Source of the DNA: Clostridium ljungdahlii
GTDB lineage: Bacteria > Bacillota > Clostridia > Clostridiales > Clostridiaceae
DNA: 64,000 nt
Direction: 5' to 3'
Assembly (NCBI RefSeq): GCF_001636845.1
Contig: NZ_LITT01000007.1
Span: 1-64,000, forward strand
Notes under the pieces: generated by a model
Database searches by the model: none
Seen by the model: the letters and a program-made list of their open reading frames with translations, nothing else
Told to the model about the DNA's origin: nothing
Position numbers and translations under genes: made by a program
Shown: piece by piece, positions 18,300 to 28,823 of the stretch
Numbering within the stretch: position 1 is the stretch's first letter
How the letters are laid out: every line of letters starts with the position of its first letter

Positions 18300-18338
18300 A
18301 AAGGCAGTAAGCTTTCTAAAACTTACTGCCTTTTGGCT
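18300..18338 (+). terminator. Second tandem terminator-like hairpin
   Basis: AAAGGCAGTAAG, a 10-base loop and CTTACTGCCTTTT form a second hairpin ending in a T-rich stretch, four bases after the first terminator. It may act as a backup or alternative structure. Confidence 0.7.
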
Positions 18339-18414
18339 TTAATATAGATATGTGTGTATTAATTAAAAGCAAATTTTTTATTATATTTAGGAAGTTTTGG
18401 GAGGAGTAATTGTT

Positions 18415-19932
18415 ATGGCAAAAATTATGATTCAGGGAACTGGTTCTTCTGTAGGAAAAAGTATAATTGTTTCAGCCCTTTGTAGAATATTTAAACAAGA
18501 TGGTTATTCAGTGTGTCCTTTTAAATCTCAAAATATGTCATTGAACTCATATATAACATTAGATGGCAAAGAAATGGGACGGGCTCAGGTACTTCAGGCT
18601 TATGCAGCTGGATTGCAGCCGGAAGCATATATGAATCCCATATTGTTAAAACCAACTTCAGATAAGAAATGTCAAATCATAGTTAACGGAAAAGTGTATG
18701 GCAACAGCACTGCCATGCAATATCATAATATGAAGCTGGAATTTAGGGATATGCTTAAAGAACACTTTGAAAATATGGAGAAGAAATTTGACATAATAGT
18801 AATGGAAGGTGCAGGAAGTCCTGCAGAAATAAATTTAAGAGATAGAGACATTGTGAATATGGGTATGGCAGAATCAGTAGATGCACCAGTACTTTTAGCA
18901 GGAGACATAGACAAAGGAGGAGTATTTGCATCTATTGCAGGAACAATGCTGCTTTTTACAGAAGAGGAGAAAAAAAGAGTAAAGGGCACTATAATAAATA
19001 AATTTAGAGGAGACAAAGATATACTGGAGCCGGGTCTTAAGATGCTTGAAGATATAGTAAAGGTACCTTGTCTTGGTGTTATACCTCATTTTAGATTGGC
19101 ACTTGAGGATGAAGATGGAGCTGTAGAATTCAATAAAAAAGTTACAGCACCTATTGACATAGCCGTAATAAAGCTGCCTCATATATCTAATTTTACAGAT
19201 TTGGATGCGCTTAAGAGCGAAGAAGACGTTTCTGTAAGATTTATAACATCTGTAGAAGAGTTTGGAAATCCGGATTTAGTCATTATTCCAGGAAGTAAAA
19301 ATACTATAGAAGATTTACTTAAAATTAGGCAGTGCGGCCTTGAAGACCGTATAAAAAAATATAGTAAAACTGGAATTGTGATAGGATTATGTGGTGGATA
19401 TCAAATGCTTGGTAAAGTCATAGAAGATCCTTATGGAGTAGAGACAGATGTAGGAAAAGTAGAAGGCATAGGGCTTTTAGATATAGAAACTATATTTGAA
19501 AAAGAAAAGGTTACAACTAGAGTAAATGCAAGAAGTAAAGTTGATTTTTCAATGAAAAAGGATGGAGAATCCTTAACTAATAGAAAATTAGATGTATACG
19601 GATATGAAATACATATGGGAATATGCAAATATGGAAAAGATGCAAGACCATTATTTAATATAACTGATAAAAATGGTGAAAAGGTTGACACAGAAGATGG
19701 TGCCATAAATATGTCAGGAAATGTAATTGGATCTTATATACATGGAGTTTTCGATGGAATTGACTTTAGAGAATTCATTGTAAATAAAATAAGACAAAAT
19801 AAAGGATTAGGGTATAAAAAATCGAAAGCATATGAAAATCTCAGAGAAGGAGAATTGGATAAGTTAGCAAGCATAGTGCGAAAGAATTTAGATATAGATA
19901 AGATATATAGTATTATGGGCATTAAAAGATAA
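18415..19932 (+). CDS. cobQ: Cobyric acid synthase
   Basis: The 505-residue protein joins an N-terminal dethiobiotin-synthetase-like ATPase domain ([15 protein letters not shown] at the start) with a class I glutamine amidotransferase domain, whose nucleophile Cys is in [10 protein letters not shown] near residue 330 and whose late His is in SYIHGVFD. It amidates four carboxylates of adenosylcobyrinate diamide (CbiP in anaerobic nomenclature). ATG 18415 with GGGAGGAG eight bases upstream is preferred to the TTG six codons earlier. First gene of the riboswitch-controlled operon. Confidence 0.95.
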   Translation: MAKIMIQGTGSSVGKSIIVSALCRIFKQDGYSVCPFKSQNMSLNSYITLDGKEMGRAQVLQAYAAGLQPEAYMNPILLKPTSDKKCQIIVNGKVYGNSTAMQYHNMKLEFRDMLKEHFENMEKKFDIIVMEGAGSPAEINLRDRDIVNMGMAESVDAPVLLAGDIDKGGVFASIAGTMLLFTEEEKKRVKGTIINKFRGDKDILEPGLKMLEDIVKVPCLGVIPHFRLALEDEDGAVEFNKKVTAPIDIAVIKLPHISNFTDLDALKSEEDVSVRFITSVEEFGNPDLVIIPGSKNTIEDLLKIRQCGLEDRIKKYSKTGIVIGLCGGYQMLGKVIEDPYGVETDVGKVEGIGLLDIETIFEKEKVTTRVNARSKVDFSMKKDGESLTNRKLDVYGYEIHMGICKYGKDARPLFNITDKNGEKVDTEDGAINMSGNVIGSYIHGVFDGIDFREFIVNKIRQNKGLGYKKSKAYENLREGELDKLASIVRKNLDIDKIYSIMGIKR

Positions 19933-19961
19933 TAATTAAATTTAGAAAAGAGGGGTTAAAT

Positions 19962-20936
19962 TTGTCCAGTTCTTTTGTATTTATGAATTTAATAGATATT
20001 GTGATAGCAGTTGTAATTGATTGGATAATTGGAGATCCCTATTGGTTTCCCCATCCCGTTATATATATAGGAAAGTTTATATCCTATTTAGAGAAAAGTG
20101 GAAGAAGGCTTTGTAAAAAGGAAGATAGCTTAAAAGCATTTGGGGGATTAATCGTTTTTTTGGTTGCATTTGTTAGTTTTATTATACCTTTTGCAGTACT
20201 GCTGCTTTTAAGAAAAAATATTATTTTATACAATATAGTAAATACATTTATTATTTGGACGACTATTTCTGCTAAATGTCTTGCTGTAGAGGCAAAGAAA
20301 GTATACTATGCCCTTAAAAAAGAAGATATTGAAGATGCAAGGACCAAGCTTTCTTATATAGTTGGAAGGGATACATCCTCTTTAAGCAGTCAGGAAATAA
20401 TAAGGGCAGATGTGGAAACTGTGGCGGAAAATACTTCCGATGGAGTAATAGCACCACTTATATATGCAGCTATTTTTGGAGCACCACTTGCCATGCTCTA
20501 TAAGGGAATAAATACCATGGATTCCATGCTTGGGTATATGAATGAAAAGTATAGGTACATAGGATTTTTTCCCGCAAAGGTAGATGACGTATTTAATTTT
20601 ATACCTTCTAGAATTACAGGGGTACTTATGTGTATATCAGCTTTTGTAGTAAAGGGAAATCCTTTTAAGTCTTTTAAAATAATGATAAGGGACAGGAAAA
20701 ACCACAAGAGTCCTAATTGTGCTTATCCTGAGGCAGCAGCAGCTGGAGCTATGAGAATACAGCTTGGTGGCACAAATGTTTATTTTGGTCAAGTAGTTTA
20801 TAAACCTACTATAGGGGATAAACTTATGGAACTAAGCTTTAAACACATAGGACAGTGCATAATAATTATGTATTTTACTGAAATACTTTTTATGATTTTA
20901 TGTGGAATAGTTATAATTGGATTACCCAGAGCGTAA
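19962..20936 (+). CDS. cbiB: Adenosylcobinamide-phosphate synthase
   Basis: The 324-residue integral membrane protein has the family motif DWIIGDPYWFPHPV near residue 20, several hydrophobic helices, EEIIRADVETVAENTSDG-like segment (SQEIIRADVETVAENTSDG) near 155, and NCAYPEAAAAGAMRIQLGG near 255. It condenses adenosylcobyric acid with aminopropanol or its phosphate. The start is taken as TTG 19962 because GAGGGG lies six bases before it; ATG 19983 has no ribosome binding site. CobD downstream makes its substrate. Confidence 0.93.
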   Translation: MSSSFVFMNLIDIVIAVVIDWIIGDPYWFPHPVIYIGKFISYLEKSGRRLCKKEDSLKAFGGLIVFLVAFVSFIIPFAVLLLLRKNIILYNIVNTFIIWTTISAKCLAVEAKKVYYALKKEDIEDARTKLSYIVGRDTSSLSSQEIIRADVETVAENTSDGVIAPLIYAAIFGAPLAMLYKGINTMDSMLGYMNEKYRYIGFFPAKVDDVFNFIPSRITGVLMCISAFVVKGNPFKSFKIMIRDRKNHKSPNCAYPEAAAAGAMRIQLGGTNVYFGQVVYKPTIGDKLMELSFKHIGQCIIIMYFTEILFMILCGIVIIGLPRA

Positions 20937-20969
20937 TTTAGAAAATCAATGATATAGGGATGTGTTATT

Positions 20970-22079
20970 ATGGAACATGGTGGAGATATATATACAGAGG
21001 GACTTTTAAAGGGAAGAAAGCTTTTGGATTTCAGTTCAAATATAAATCCACTAGGGGTACCTTTAAGTTTCAAAGAAAATATAGAGAAAGCATTAAAAGA
21101 TGTAGAAAAGTATCCTGATGTGGAGTATAGACAACTTAAAAATTCAATAAAAGAGTATATAAATTTCTCGTTAAATTACTTTTATATTAAAGAAGAAAAA
21201 ATATCAAGCAGCATGGAAGATACAAACATTGTATTAGGTAATGGAGCTGCAGAAATAATAGATCTTGTAATCAGTTCTTTTAAAAGCATATGCATTGTAG
21301 TACCTTCTTTTATAGAATATGAAAAAAATGCGGCAAAATGGAACTGCCAAATAATACATTCACATTTAAAAGAGAATATGGAGTATGATTATAAAGATAT
21401 CAGACAAAAAATAGCAAAGTCAGAAGCATTAATTATTGGTAATCCAAATAATCCAAATGGCGGCGTAATAGATAAAGAGGAGTTTAAAGAAATACTTGAT
21501 TACTGTGAGGAAAATCATAAGACAATAATTATAGATGAAGCTTTTGTGGAGTTTACAGGAAAAAGAGGGTGTTCTTTTTTAAGGGAAGCACAGAAATATA
21601 AATGTGTATTTTTAATTAGAGCTCTTACTAAATTTTTTGCACTGCCGGGAATAAGAATGGGATATGGACTTTGTAAAAATGAAAGTTTAATAAAAAGTAT
21701 AAAATCCAAACAAAATCCATGGAACATAAACTCCTTTGCGGAAACAGCAGCCGAGAATGTTTTTAAAGATAAGAAATACATAGAAGACTCCATTTGCTGG
21801 ATAGAAAAAGAAAGAAAATTTATGTTAGATGAGTTAAAAAAAATACCTTTGTTTGAAAAAGTGTATGATAGCTGCAGCAATTTTGTACTATGCAAGATCA
21901 AATATTTGGATTGCCAAAAACTATATGATAGATGTTTAAAGGAAGATGTTCTTATAAGAAGATGCAGTAATTTTAAAGAACTTGATAGTAAATTTATAAG
22001 ATTAGCGGTAAAAGATAGATGGAGAAATGAAAAAATACTACAGGTGTTAAAAAAAATAAGTAAAGATGTAACTACTTAA
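20970..22079 (+). CDS. cobD: L-threonine-O-3-phosphate decarboxylase
   Basis: The 369-residue fold-type I PLP enzyme begins MEHGGDIY and has DFSSNINPLGVP, the NPNNPNGGVI turn near 165, DEAFVEFTG, and the PLP lysine in LTKFFALPGIRMGYG near 225. The N-terminal HGG and SSNINPLG blocks separate CobD from histidinol-phosphate aminotransferase, its closest relative. It makes (R)-1-aminopropan-2-ol phosphate for the nucleotide loop. CbiB upstream uses this product, and a PduX-like kinase at 36692 makes its substrate threonine phosphate. Confidence 0.88.
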   Translation: MEHGGDIYTEGLLKGRKLLDFSSNINPLGVPLSFKENIEKALKDVEKYPDVEYRQLKNSIKEYINFSLNYFYIKEEKISSSMEDTNIVLGNGAAEIIDLVISSFKSICIVVPSFIEYEKNAAKWNCQIIHSHLKENMEYDYKDIRQKIAKSEALIIGNPNNPNGGVIDKEEFKEILDYCEENHKTIIIDEAFVEFTGKRGCSFLREAQKYKCVFLIRALTKFFALPGIRMGYGLCKNESLIKSIKSKQNPWNINSFAETAAENVFKDKKYIEDSICWIEKERKFMLDELKKIPLFEKVYDSCSNFVLCKIKYLDCQKLYDRCLKEDVLIRRCSNFKELDSKFIRLAVKDRWRNEKILQVLKKISKDVTT

Positions 22080-22100
22080 GTTTTAAAGGGAGAAGGAGAG

Positions 22101-22763
22101 ATGAAGGTAAACAATTTAGAAAATAATAATATGCTTGTGTCGCTGCTATCTCCTAAAATAAAAGTGATTATATTAGGTGGAGGACATGCAGCTTACATTA
22201 AATCAAAAACCTTTTCAAAAAAAGAATGCCAGGTTTATATATTGTCTAAAAAGTTTATGGATGATTTTGAAAGTATAGCTGGCCTCCCTAATGTAAATAT
22301 AATTAATACAGAGTATGAAAAGAAGTATATAGAAGACAAGCACCTTGTAGTAATAGCTACAGATGATGTGAAAGTAAACTACAGCATAGCAGAGGATTGC
22401 AGAAAGTTATGTAAGATATATATAGATGCAACCAAGCCTGAAAATGGAAATTGCATTACACCCTGCCAGAGAAATACTAAAAATATTTCAATTGGGATAA
22501 ATACAAGAGGAGTATCACCTGTAACTTCCGTGTTTATTGCAAATAAGCTGGTAGATTATATAAAAGAATATGATGAATTTGTAGAATTTACTTCTCATAT
22601 AAGAAACAGCATTTGCAGTATAGATGATAAGAAAAAAATTATGAAGTTTATATGTACAGAGGATTTTTACTTTTTTTATAAAAAGGGAAAGGCCCTAGAT
22701 GTAATAAATATGTTTTTTACAACAGCAAATTTAAGGATAACACAGGATGGTGATAACATTTGA
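22101..22763 (+). CDS. Precorrin-2 dehydrogenase / sirohydrochlorin-forming protein
   Basis: The 220-residue protein has an N-terminal Rossmann fold ([16 protein letters not shown]) and the [18 protein letters not shown] block typical of Met8p/CysG N-terminal/SirC proteins, then [19 protein letters not shown]. It would oxidise precorrin-2 to sirohydrochlorin with NAD, feeding the cobaltochelatase CbiK. Whether it also chelates iron cannot be judged. It lies between cobD and hemC and overlaps hemC by four bases, so the genes are co-translated. The start has AGAAGGAGAG just upstream. Confidence 0.85.
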   Translation: MKVNNLENNNMLVSLLSPKIKVIILGGGHAAYIKSKTFSKKECQVYILSKKFMDDFESIAGLPNVNIINTEYEKKYIEDKHLVVIATDDVKVNYSIAEDCRKLCKIYIDATKPENGNCITPCQRNTKNISIGINTRGVSPVTSVFIANKLVDYIKEYDEFVEFTSHIRNSICSIDDKKKIMKFICTEDFYFFYKKGKALDVINMFFTTANLRITQDGDNI

Positions 22764-23632
22764 ATTTTAAAATTGCAACTCGAAAGAGCAAATTAGCCCA
22801 GACTCAAACTGAAATAGTAATGGATATACTGGAAAAAAATTATAATGCAAAGTGTGAAAAAGTGCTTATAGAAACAATGGGAGACAAGAGACTTGACATA
22901 GCCCTAAATAAAATAGGTGGAAAAGGTCTTTTCTTAAAGGAAATTGAGATGGCACTTCTCAAAGATGAAGCAGATGCAGCAGTTCACAGTATGAAAGATG
23001 TACCTTTTGATGTGCCGGAAGATTTTCAAATAGCTGCTATTTTGCAGAGAGAAGATGTAAGAGATGCTTTTGTATCTAAAGATAAAGTACCCTTTGACAA
23101 ACTTCCTAAAGGAGCTAAAATTGGGACAAGCAGCAATAGAAGGGCAGAGCAATTAAAGATATTAAGGCCAGATATAGAGATAGCTCCTATAAGGGGAAAT
23201 ATACAGACTAGAATAAGTAAAATAGAAAGCCAAAATTTAGACGGTATAGTTTTGGCAGCTGCAGGAATTAAAAGATCCCACTTAGATGAACTAGTTACTG
23301 AGTATTTTAAAGTGGAAGATATGGTACCTGCAATTGGACAAGGAGCTCTCGGCATAGAAACAAAAAAGGACAGTAAAAATAGAAGCTTTTTCAGTAAATT
23401 AGACGATGAAGATACAAGAATTTGTGTAGAAGCTGAAAGAAGCTTTATGAGGACATTAAATGGAGATTGTCATTCCACCATAGGTGCCTATGCAAAAATA
23501 GATAAAGATACTATAAATATCATGGGAATGTTTATGGTAGGAAATAAACTTATAAAAAAGGATGTAACAGGGAACAAGGAAGATTATATGGTTTTAGGTG
23601 AAAAACTTGCAAAAATGATATTGAAAGCTTAA
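22760..23632 (+). CDS. hemC: Hydroxymethylbilane synthase (porphobilinogen deaminase)
   Basis: The 290-residue protein shows [13 protein letters not shown] at its start, [10 protein letters not shown], the RGNIQTR block and the dipyrromethane-cofactor cysteine in [13 protein letters not shown] near 235. It polymerises four porphobilinogens into hydroxymethylbilane. The start is TTG 22760, overlapping the preceding stop. The gene is in the corrinoid operon rather than in a separate heme operon, consistent with tetrapyrrole flow mainly to cobalamin. Confidence 0.95.
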   Translation: MNFKIATRKSKLAQTQTEIVMDILEKNYNAKCEKVLIETMGDKRLDIALNKIGGKGLFLKEIEMALLKDEADAAVHSMKDVPFDVPEDFQIAAILQREDVRDAFVSKDKVPFDKLPKGAKIGTSSNRRAEQLKILRPDIEIAPIRGNIQTRISKIESQNLDGIVLAAAGIKRSHLDELVTEYFKVEDMVPAIGQGALGIETKKDSKNRSFFSKLDDEDTRICVEAERSFMRTLNGDCHSTIGAYAKIDKDTINIMGMFMVGNKLIKKDVTGNKEDYMVLGEKLAKMILKA

Positions 23633-23642
23633 GGAGGATACT

Positions 23643-25103
23643 ATGGGTAAAGTCTATCTAATTGGTGCAGGCCCTGGAGATGAGGAACTTATAACTTTAA
23701 AAGCAGTGAGAAAACTAAGTGAATGTACTGCAGTTATGTATGACAGATTGGCAGGACCTGGAATTTTAAAATATGTAAATGAGGACTGTGAAATATATTA
23801 CTGTGGTAAGGAACCAGGATGCCATTATAAAAACCAGGATGAAATAAATAACATGTTAGTTGAACTTGCTAAAAAGGGACATGTAGTAGGAAGAATTAAA
23901 GGCGGAGATCCCTATGTATTTGGAAGAGGAGGGGAAGAAGCTCTAGCTCTTTTAAAAGAAAATATAGAGTTTGAGGTCATACCGGGAATCACTTCTCCAA
24001 TATCAGCCTTAAATTATGCAGGAATACCTGTAACTCATAGAAAGGTAGCTCGAAGTTTTCATATCTTTACAGGAAAGACTGCTGAAAAGCTGAATATAAA
24101 TTGGGAAGCTGCAGCTAAAATAGGAGGAACACTGATTTTCCTAATGGGATTTAGAAACTTGGAAGTAATATGCAGCAAGCTTAAGGAAAATGGTATGGAT
24201 GAAAATACTCCTTGTGCAGTAGTTATGAGAGGAACTACTTCAAAGCAGAAAAAAGTTGTAGGAAAAATAAAAGACATAAAAGAAAAAGCTGAAGAGGCAG
24301 GACTAACTTCTCCCTGCATAATAGTTATAGGAGATGTTATAAAATTCAATGAGCAGCTTGATTGGTATGAGAAAAAACCTCTCTTTGGAAAAAATGTATG
24401 TATCACAAGGTCAAAGGCCCAGTCTCGTGAAATGAGAGAAAAACTTCTTGATTTAGGAGCTCAGGTCACTGAGATACATTCTATAGAAATAAAATATACT
24501 TTAGAAAATATCAAAGAGTATTTAGATAAATTGCCGGAGTATGATTATATTATTTTCACCAGTGTAAATGGAGTGAACAGCTTTTTTGAAAGACTTCTAA
24601 CTGAAAATTATGATATCAGAAATATAAAAGGAAAATTTGCAGCTATAGGTCCTGCTACAGAAAGAGCTATAAAAAATAAGGGAATTATACCTGAGATAGT
24701 AGCAGAAAAGTTTGTAGCTGAAAGTCTCCACGATAAAATGAAAGGTTTCATAAAAAAAGGAGACAAGGTATTTATTCCAAGATCTAAAAATGCAAGACCT
24801 TATTTGGCAGAAGCCTTGAGAGAAGAAGGCTGCATAGTAGATGAATGTTATACTTATGAGACAATAGCTGGCAGCCTAACTGATAAAAATTGTTTCAATG
24901 ATGTAGATACTGTTATTTTTACAAGTCCAACTACAGTTAGGAATATGATAGAACTTGTAGGGCTTTCTGCTATAAAGGAAAAGCAGGTAATTTCTATAGG
25001 ACCTATAACAGGTAAAGAGCTGAAAAAGCATGATATAGATTATGAAATGTCTGAAGAATATACTACAGACGGAATTATAAAAAGACTATTAGAAGGGAAG
25101 TAA
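23643..25103 (+). CDS. cobA-hemD: Fused uroporphyrinogen-III C-methyltransferase and uroporphyrinogen-III synthase
   Basis: Residues 1-240 are a SUMT methyltransferase: VYLIGAGPGDEELITLKA, VMYDRL, GRIKGGDPYVFGRGGEE and PGITSPISALNYAGIPVTHR. Residues 250-486 are a HemD domain (GKNVCITRSKAQSREMREKL, IIFTSVNGVNSFFERL, AIGPATERAI, ITGKELKKHDIDY). The fusion couples cyclisation of hydroxymethylbilane to methylation at C2 and C7, giving precorrin-2. Such fusions are common in Firmicutes. It is 11 bases after hemC and 7 before hemB. Confidence 0.95.
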   Translation: MGKVYLIGAGPGDEELITLKAVRKLSECTAVMYDRLAGPGILKYVNEDCEIYYCGKEPGCHYKNQDEINNMLVELAKKGHVVGRIKGGDPYVFGRGGEEALALLKENIEFEVIPGITSPISALNYAGIPVTHRKVARSFHIFTGKTAEKLNINWEAAAKIGGTLIFLMGFRNLEVICSKLKENGMDENTPCAVVMRGTTSKQKKVVGKIKDIKEKAEEAGLTSPCIIVIGDVIKFNEQLDWYEKKPLFGKNVCITRSKAQSREMREKLLDLGAQVTEIHSIEIKYTLENIKEYLDKLPEYDYIIFTSVNGVNSFFERLLTENYDIRNIKGKFAAIGPATERAIKNKGIIPEIVAEKFVAESLHDKMKGFIKKGDKVFIPRSKNARPYLAEALREEGCIVDECYTYETIAGSLTDKNCFNDVDTVIFTSPTTVRNMIELVGLSAIKEKQVISIGPITGKELKKHDIDYEMSEEYTTDGIIKRLLEGK

Positions 25104-25109
25104 AAAAAC

Positions 25110-26099
25110 ATGTTTAGAAGACACAGAAGACTTAGAAAGAATCCAATTATAAGAGATATGGTTAGGGAAACTGTACTCAATCCAAGCGATTTTATTTATC
25201 CATTATTTGTGGTAGAAGGAGAAAATATTAAAGAAGAAATATCTTCACTGGATAATAATTACCACTATTCTATTGACAGGCTTCCTGAAGCTGTAAAAGA
25301 AATTAAAGATGCAGGAGTAAAGAGTGTAATTTTATTTGGAATTCCAGATCATAAAGATGAGGTGGCAACTTCAGCTTTTGAGGAAAATGGAATAATTCAA
25401 AAGGCAGTTAGAAAACTGAAAGAATTAGATCCAGAACTTTATGTAATTACAGATGTATGTATGTGTGAGTATACAAGCCACGGCCACTGTGGAATACTCA
25501 ATGGACATGAAGTAGACAATGATGAAACACTTAAATATATAGCTAAAATAGCACTTTCTCATGCACAAGCTGGAGCAGATATGGTAGCACCATCTGATAT
25601 GATGGATGGAAGAGTTGAGGCCATTAGAAACATATTAGATGAAAATGGATTTAAAAATGTAGCTATAATGGCCTATAGTGCTAAATACTGTTCTGCATTT
25701 TATGGACCTTTTAGGGACGCAGCGGATTCAGCACCTAAATTTGGTGACAGAAAGGGTTATCAGATGGATCCAGCTAATGTAAGAGAAGCTATGCTGGAAA
25801 TAGAAGATGATATAAAAGAGGGAGCAGACATAATAATGGTAAAACCGGCCCTTCCTTATCTAGATGTAGTGAGACTTGCCAGGGATAAATTTGACTTGCC
25901 AGTAGCTGCTTATAATGTAAGTGGAGAATTTGCCATGGTTAAAGCAGCAGCTAAAGCTGGTCTTATAGACGAAAAAGCCATAGTAAAGGAAATGCTAACT
26001 TGCATAAAGAGGGCAGGAGCAGGAATGATAATTACTTATTATGCTCTTGACATATGCAGGTGGGTTAAAGAAGATTTTAAGGGATTTGAAAAAAACTAA
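25110..26099 (+). CDS. hemB: Delta-aminolevulinic acid dehydratase (porphobilinogen synthase)
   Basis: The 329-residue protein has the zinc Cys cluster in [15 protein letters not shown] near residue 120, the first Schiff-base lysine region in [15 protein letters not shown] near 195 and the catalytic lysine in [12 protein letters not shown] near 245. It condenses two 5-aminolevulinates to porphobilinogen, the entry reaction of this operon. hemA and hemL, which make aminolevulinate, are not in the window. A structured family B repeat begins right after its stop. Confidence 0.96.
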   Translation: MFRRHRRLRKNPIIRDMVRETVLNPSDFIYPLFVVEGENIKEEISSLDNNYHYSIDRLPEAVKEIKDAGVKSVILFGIPDHKDEVATSAFEENGIIQKAVRKLKELDPELYVITDVCMCEYTSHGHCGILNGHEVDNDETLKYIAKIALSHAQAGADMVAPSDMMDGRVEAIRNILDENGFKNVAIMAYSAKYCSAFYGPFRDAADSAPKFGDRKGYQMDPANVREAMLEIEDDIKEGADIIMVKPALPYLDVVRLARDKFDLPVAAYNVSGEFAMVKAAAKAGLIDEKAIVKEMLTCIKRAGAGMIITYYALDICRWVKEDFKGFEKN

Positions 26100-26100
26100 C

Positions 26101-26244
26101 AAGTCAAAGATGCGACGGATATTTTTTATCAGACAAGGAGGTAGGTTCCGCAGATAGTGAATCCTATCTAAGGGTTCTACTGACGCAGTATGATAAAAAA
26201 TAGGCTAGCATACTGACTGGTTATTTCTTTGAAAATCCCTAAGT
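26101..26244. repeat. Family B structured repeat, full copy, after hemB
   Basis: Starting two bases after the hemB stop, the segment folds into nested stems: TATTTTTTATCA (26120-26131) with TGATAAAAAATA (26191-26202), GTAG with CTAC, and AGATAG (26152-26157) with CTATCT (26164-26169). An outer stem pairs AGTC..GATGC near 26102 with GCAT..GACT near 26207. Bases 26205-26234 recur inverted at 11868. Function is unknown; an intraoperonic RNA processing or attenuating structure is possible. Confidence 0.7.
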
Positions 26245-26269
26245 AAAAAATGAAATAGGGTGATGGGTA

Positions 26270-27604
26270 TTGAAAAGTATTATTGTATCATCAAACAGCA
26301 GTGGAGGCGGAAAGACTACAGTAACTATTGGACTTATGAAAGCACTTATGAAAAAAGGCTACAAAGTTCAAGGTTACAAAGTAGGACCGGATTATATAGA
26401 TCCTGCATTTCACAGAAGTATAACTGGGACTAGTTCTAGAAATTTGGATTTATATCTTATGGGAGAAGAAGGTGTGAAGGCCTCTTTCAGCAGGGGAAAA
26501 GGAGACCTGGGAATAATTGAAGGTGTTATGGGGTTATATGACGGCAAGGGAATAGACAGCAAGTATTCTACAGCTAATATAGCTGAGGTACTGGATTTAC
26601 CTGTGATACTTGTTATGAGCCCTAAATCTCAAAGTACTACCTTATGTGCTGAAATAAATGGAATAGTGAACTTTGAAAATTTAAATATAGCAGGAGTGAT
26701 ATTTAATAATATAGGAGATAGTTACTATAAACTTTTGAAAGCTGCTGTAGAAAAAAATTGCAATATAAAAGTATTTGGCTACATTCCAAAGGATGAAAGG
26801 CTTTCCCTTAAGAGCAGACATTTAGGACTTGTCCAAAGCAGTGAAGTAGGTGACTTGAATGAAAAAATAGACCTATGCAGCGAACTCATTTTAAAAAATG
26901 TGGATGTTGAAATGCTGCTGGAATGTTTTAAGGAAAACAGGAACTTTAAGGATGACTATCATATTGAAAATAAGAAAATAAGAACGGCAGTAGCTTACGA
27001 TAAAGCCTTCAGCTTTTATTACAAAGAAAATATAGAACTTTTAGAGGAGCTAGGTGAAACTATATTTTTTAGTCCCCTTGAGGATAAAAAATTACCTTCT
27101 AATATAGACTTTTTGTACATAGGAGGTGGATATCCTGAAGTTTTTATAGAGGAGCTCAGCAGTAATAGATCTATAATGGAAAGTATAAAAACAGAATTAA
27201 AATCAGGACTTAGGTGCTATGCCGAATGCGGTGGACTTATGTATTTGACAGAGGGCATGGAAAATGTAGATAAAAGTGCTGTCTTTGACACAGTTGGATT
27301 TTTTAAAGGAAAGGCTCACATGACTTCAAGATTGCAAAACTTTGGATATGCCAAGATAGAAGTAGCTAGGAAAAATAACATTTTACCTTTAGGACTTAAA
27401 GTAAATTGTCATGAATTTCACAAATCCTATATCGATTCAGAAGAAGAAAAAATTTATAATGTAACTAAAGATACTTACGATGGAAAAATAAAAAAGTGGA
27501 ACTGCGGCTATGTTAAAAATAATACTTTAGGGGCTTATGCCCACATTCACTTCTTTGGAAACTTAGATGTGTTACAAAAAATTTCAGGGGCATCAAAAAA
27601 ATAA
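26270..27604 (+). CDS. cbiA: Cobyrinic acid a,c-diamide synthase
   Basis: The 444-residue protein has an N-terminal ATPase domain (SNSSGGGKTTVTIGLMKAL, GYKVGPDYIDPAFH, IIEGVMGLYDG) and a C-terminal amidotransferase domain with nucleophile in RCYAECGGLMYLTE near 320. It amidates the a and c side chains of cobyrinate. The start is TTG 26270 behind ATAGGGTGATGGG. The gene follows hemB by 170 bases of structured repeat. A poly-A/T stretch and a fresh AT-rich leader separate it from cobT, so a second promoter there is possible. Confidence 0.94.
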   Translation: MKSIIVSSNSSGGGKTTVTIGLMKALMKKGYKVQGYKVGPDYIDPAFHRSITGTSSRNLDLYLMGEEGVKASFSRGKGDLGIIEGVMGLYDGKGIDSKYSTANIAEVLDLPVILVMSPKSQSTTLCAEINGIVNFENLNIAGVIFNNIGDSYYKLLKAAVEKNCNIKVFGYIPKDERLSLKSRHLGLVQSSEVGDLNEKIDLCSELILKNVDVEMLLECFKENRNFKDDYHIENKKIRTAVAYDKAFSFYYKENIELLEELGETIFFSPLEDKKLPSNIDFLYIGGGYPEVFIEELSSNRSIMESIKTELKSGLRCYAECGGLMYLTEGMENVDKSAVFDTVGFFKGKAHMTSRLQNFGYAKIEVARKNNILPLGLKVNCHEFHKSYIDSEEEKIYNVTKDTYDGKIKKWNCGYVKNNTLGAYAHIHFFGNLDVLQKISGASKK

Positions 27605-27708
27605 AAAAAATTTTTTAAAAAAAGTGTTACTATTTTTGTATTTTTAGTGTCTTATATAGTAAAGGGTCAATTTAATAATTTTAAAAGTAAATTTGGAGGG
27701 TATGTATT

Positions 27709-28785
27709 ATGGGTTTATTTGAGGAAACTTTAAAGTGCATAGAGGGAAAAGATGAAGAGGCTGTAAAAAAGGCATGGGAAAGAATAGATAAATTGACAAA
27801 ACCTATAGGAAGCCTTGGAAAACTTGAAGAAATAGCTGCCAAGATGGCAGGAATTACAGGAAAAATACACAATAAAATAAATAAAAAAAATATAGTCATT
27901 ATGTGTTCTGACAATGGAGTAGTAGAAGAAGGTGTAAGTAATTGTCCAAAGGATCTTACAGTAACGGTAACTAAGAATTTTGCAAGAGGGGTAACGGGGG
28001 TTTGTGTACTTTCGGACTTTGCAAAGTCTGATATAACTGTGGTTGATGTAGGAGTAGATTATGACTTTGACGATCCTAAAATAATAAATAAAAAAGTGGC
28101 CTACGGTACTAAAAATATGGCTAAAGGACCGGCTATGACTAGAGAAGAATGCATAAAGGCAATTGAAGCAGGTATAGAGTCGGTGGATGATCTTGTAACA
28201 AAAGGATATAACCTTTTTGGAACAGGCGAAATGGGTGTAGGTAATACTGCTACTAGTTCTGCAATTTTAAGTGCAATTACAGGTTTGCCAGTAGACCTTA
28301 CAGTTGGAAAAGGCTCTGGAATTACAGATGAACAACTTAAAAGCAAAAAGAAAGCTGTACAAACTGCTATTGATGTGAATAAACCAGATCCAGAAGATGC
28401 TATTGATGTTATGTCAAAAGTAGGTGGATTTGATATAGCAGGAATGTGTGGGTGCTTTTTAGGAGCTGCAAAAAATAGAGTACCTATTGTAATTGATGGA
28501 TTTATATCTTCTGTAGCTGCGCTATGTGCATTTAAATTAAACAAAAAGGTAGGAGATTACTTATTTCCTTCCCATCTTTCTGCAGAACCAGCTATAAGTT
28601 ATGTGATGAGGGAACTGGGATTAAAGCCTATGTTGAATTTAGATATGAGACTTGGAGAAGGTTCAGGCTGTCCTTTAGAATTTTCAGTAATAGAGGCTGC
28701 ACTTTATACTATGGACAATATGGCAACTTTTGAAGAAGCTGATGTAAAAAATTCTGATAAATTTATAGATTTAAGAAAAAACTAG
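27709..28785 (+). CDS. cobT: Nicotinate-nucleotide--dimethylbenzimidazole phosphoribosyltransferase
   Basis: The 358-residue protein shows LDKLTKPIGSLGKLEEIA-like start (IDKLTKPIGSLGKLEE), VIMCSDNGVVEEGVS, GEMGVGNTATSSAI, the HLSAEPA block, and the catalytic glutamate in MRLGEGSGCPLEF near 318. It activates the lower ligand base to its alpha-ribotide. cobS, cobU and cobC, which would complete nucleotide-loop assembly, are absent from the window. The start has TTGGAGGG nine bases upstream. Length is normal. Confidence 0.95.
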   Translation: MGLFEETLKCIEGKDEEAVKKAWERIDKLTKPIGSLGKLEEIAAKMAGITGKIHNKINKKNIVIMCSDNGVVEEGVSNCPKDLTVTVTKNFARGVTGVCVLSDFAKSDITVVDVGVDYDFDDPKIINKKVAYGTKNMAKGPAMTREECIKAIEAGIESVDDLVTKGYNLFGTGEMGVGNTATSSAILSAITGLPVDLTVGKGSGITDEQLKSKKKAVQTAIDVNKPDPEDAIDVMSKVGGFDIAGMCGCFLGAAKNRVPIVIDGFISSVAALCAFKLNKKVGDYLFPSHLSAEPAISYVMRELGLKPMLNLDMRLGEGSGCPLEFSVIEAALYTMDNMATFEEADVKNSDKFIDLRKN

Positions 28786-28823
28786 TTTTTAACTTCATAT
28801 AAGGAAATGGAGAATAGATTATT

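Noticed and set aside
28101-28544. Minus-strand ORF of 147 codons inside cobT
   Set aside because: It lies wholly within a clear CobT frame, has hydrophobic composition typical of an antisense shadow, and has no ribosome binding site.
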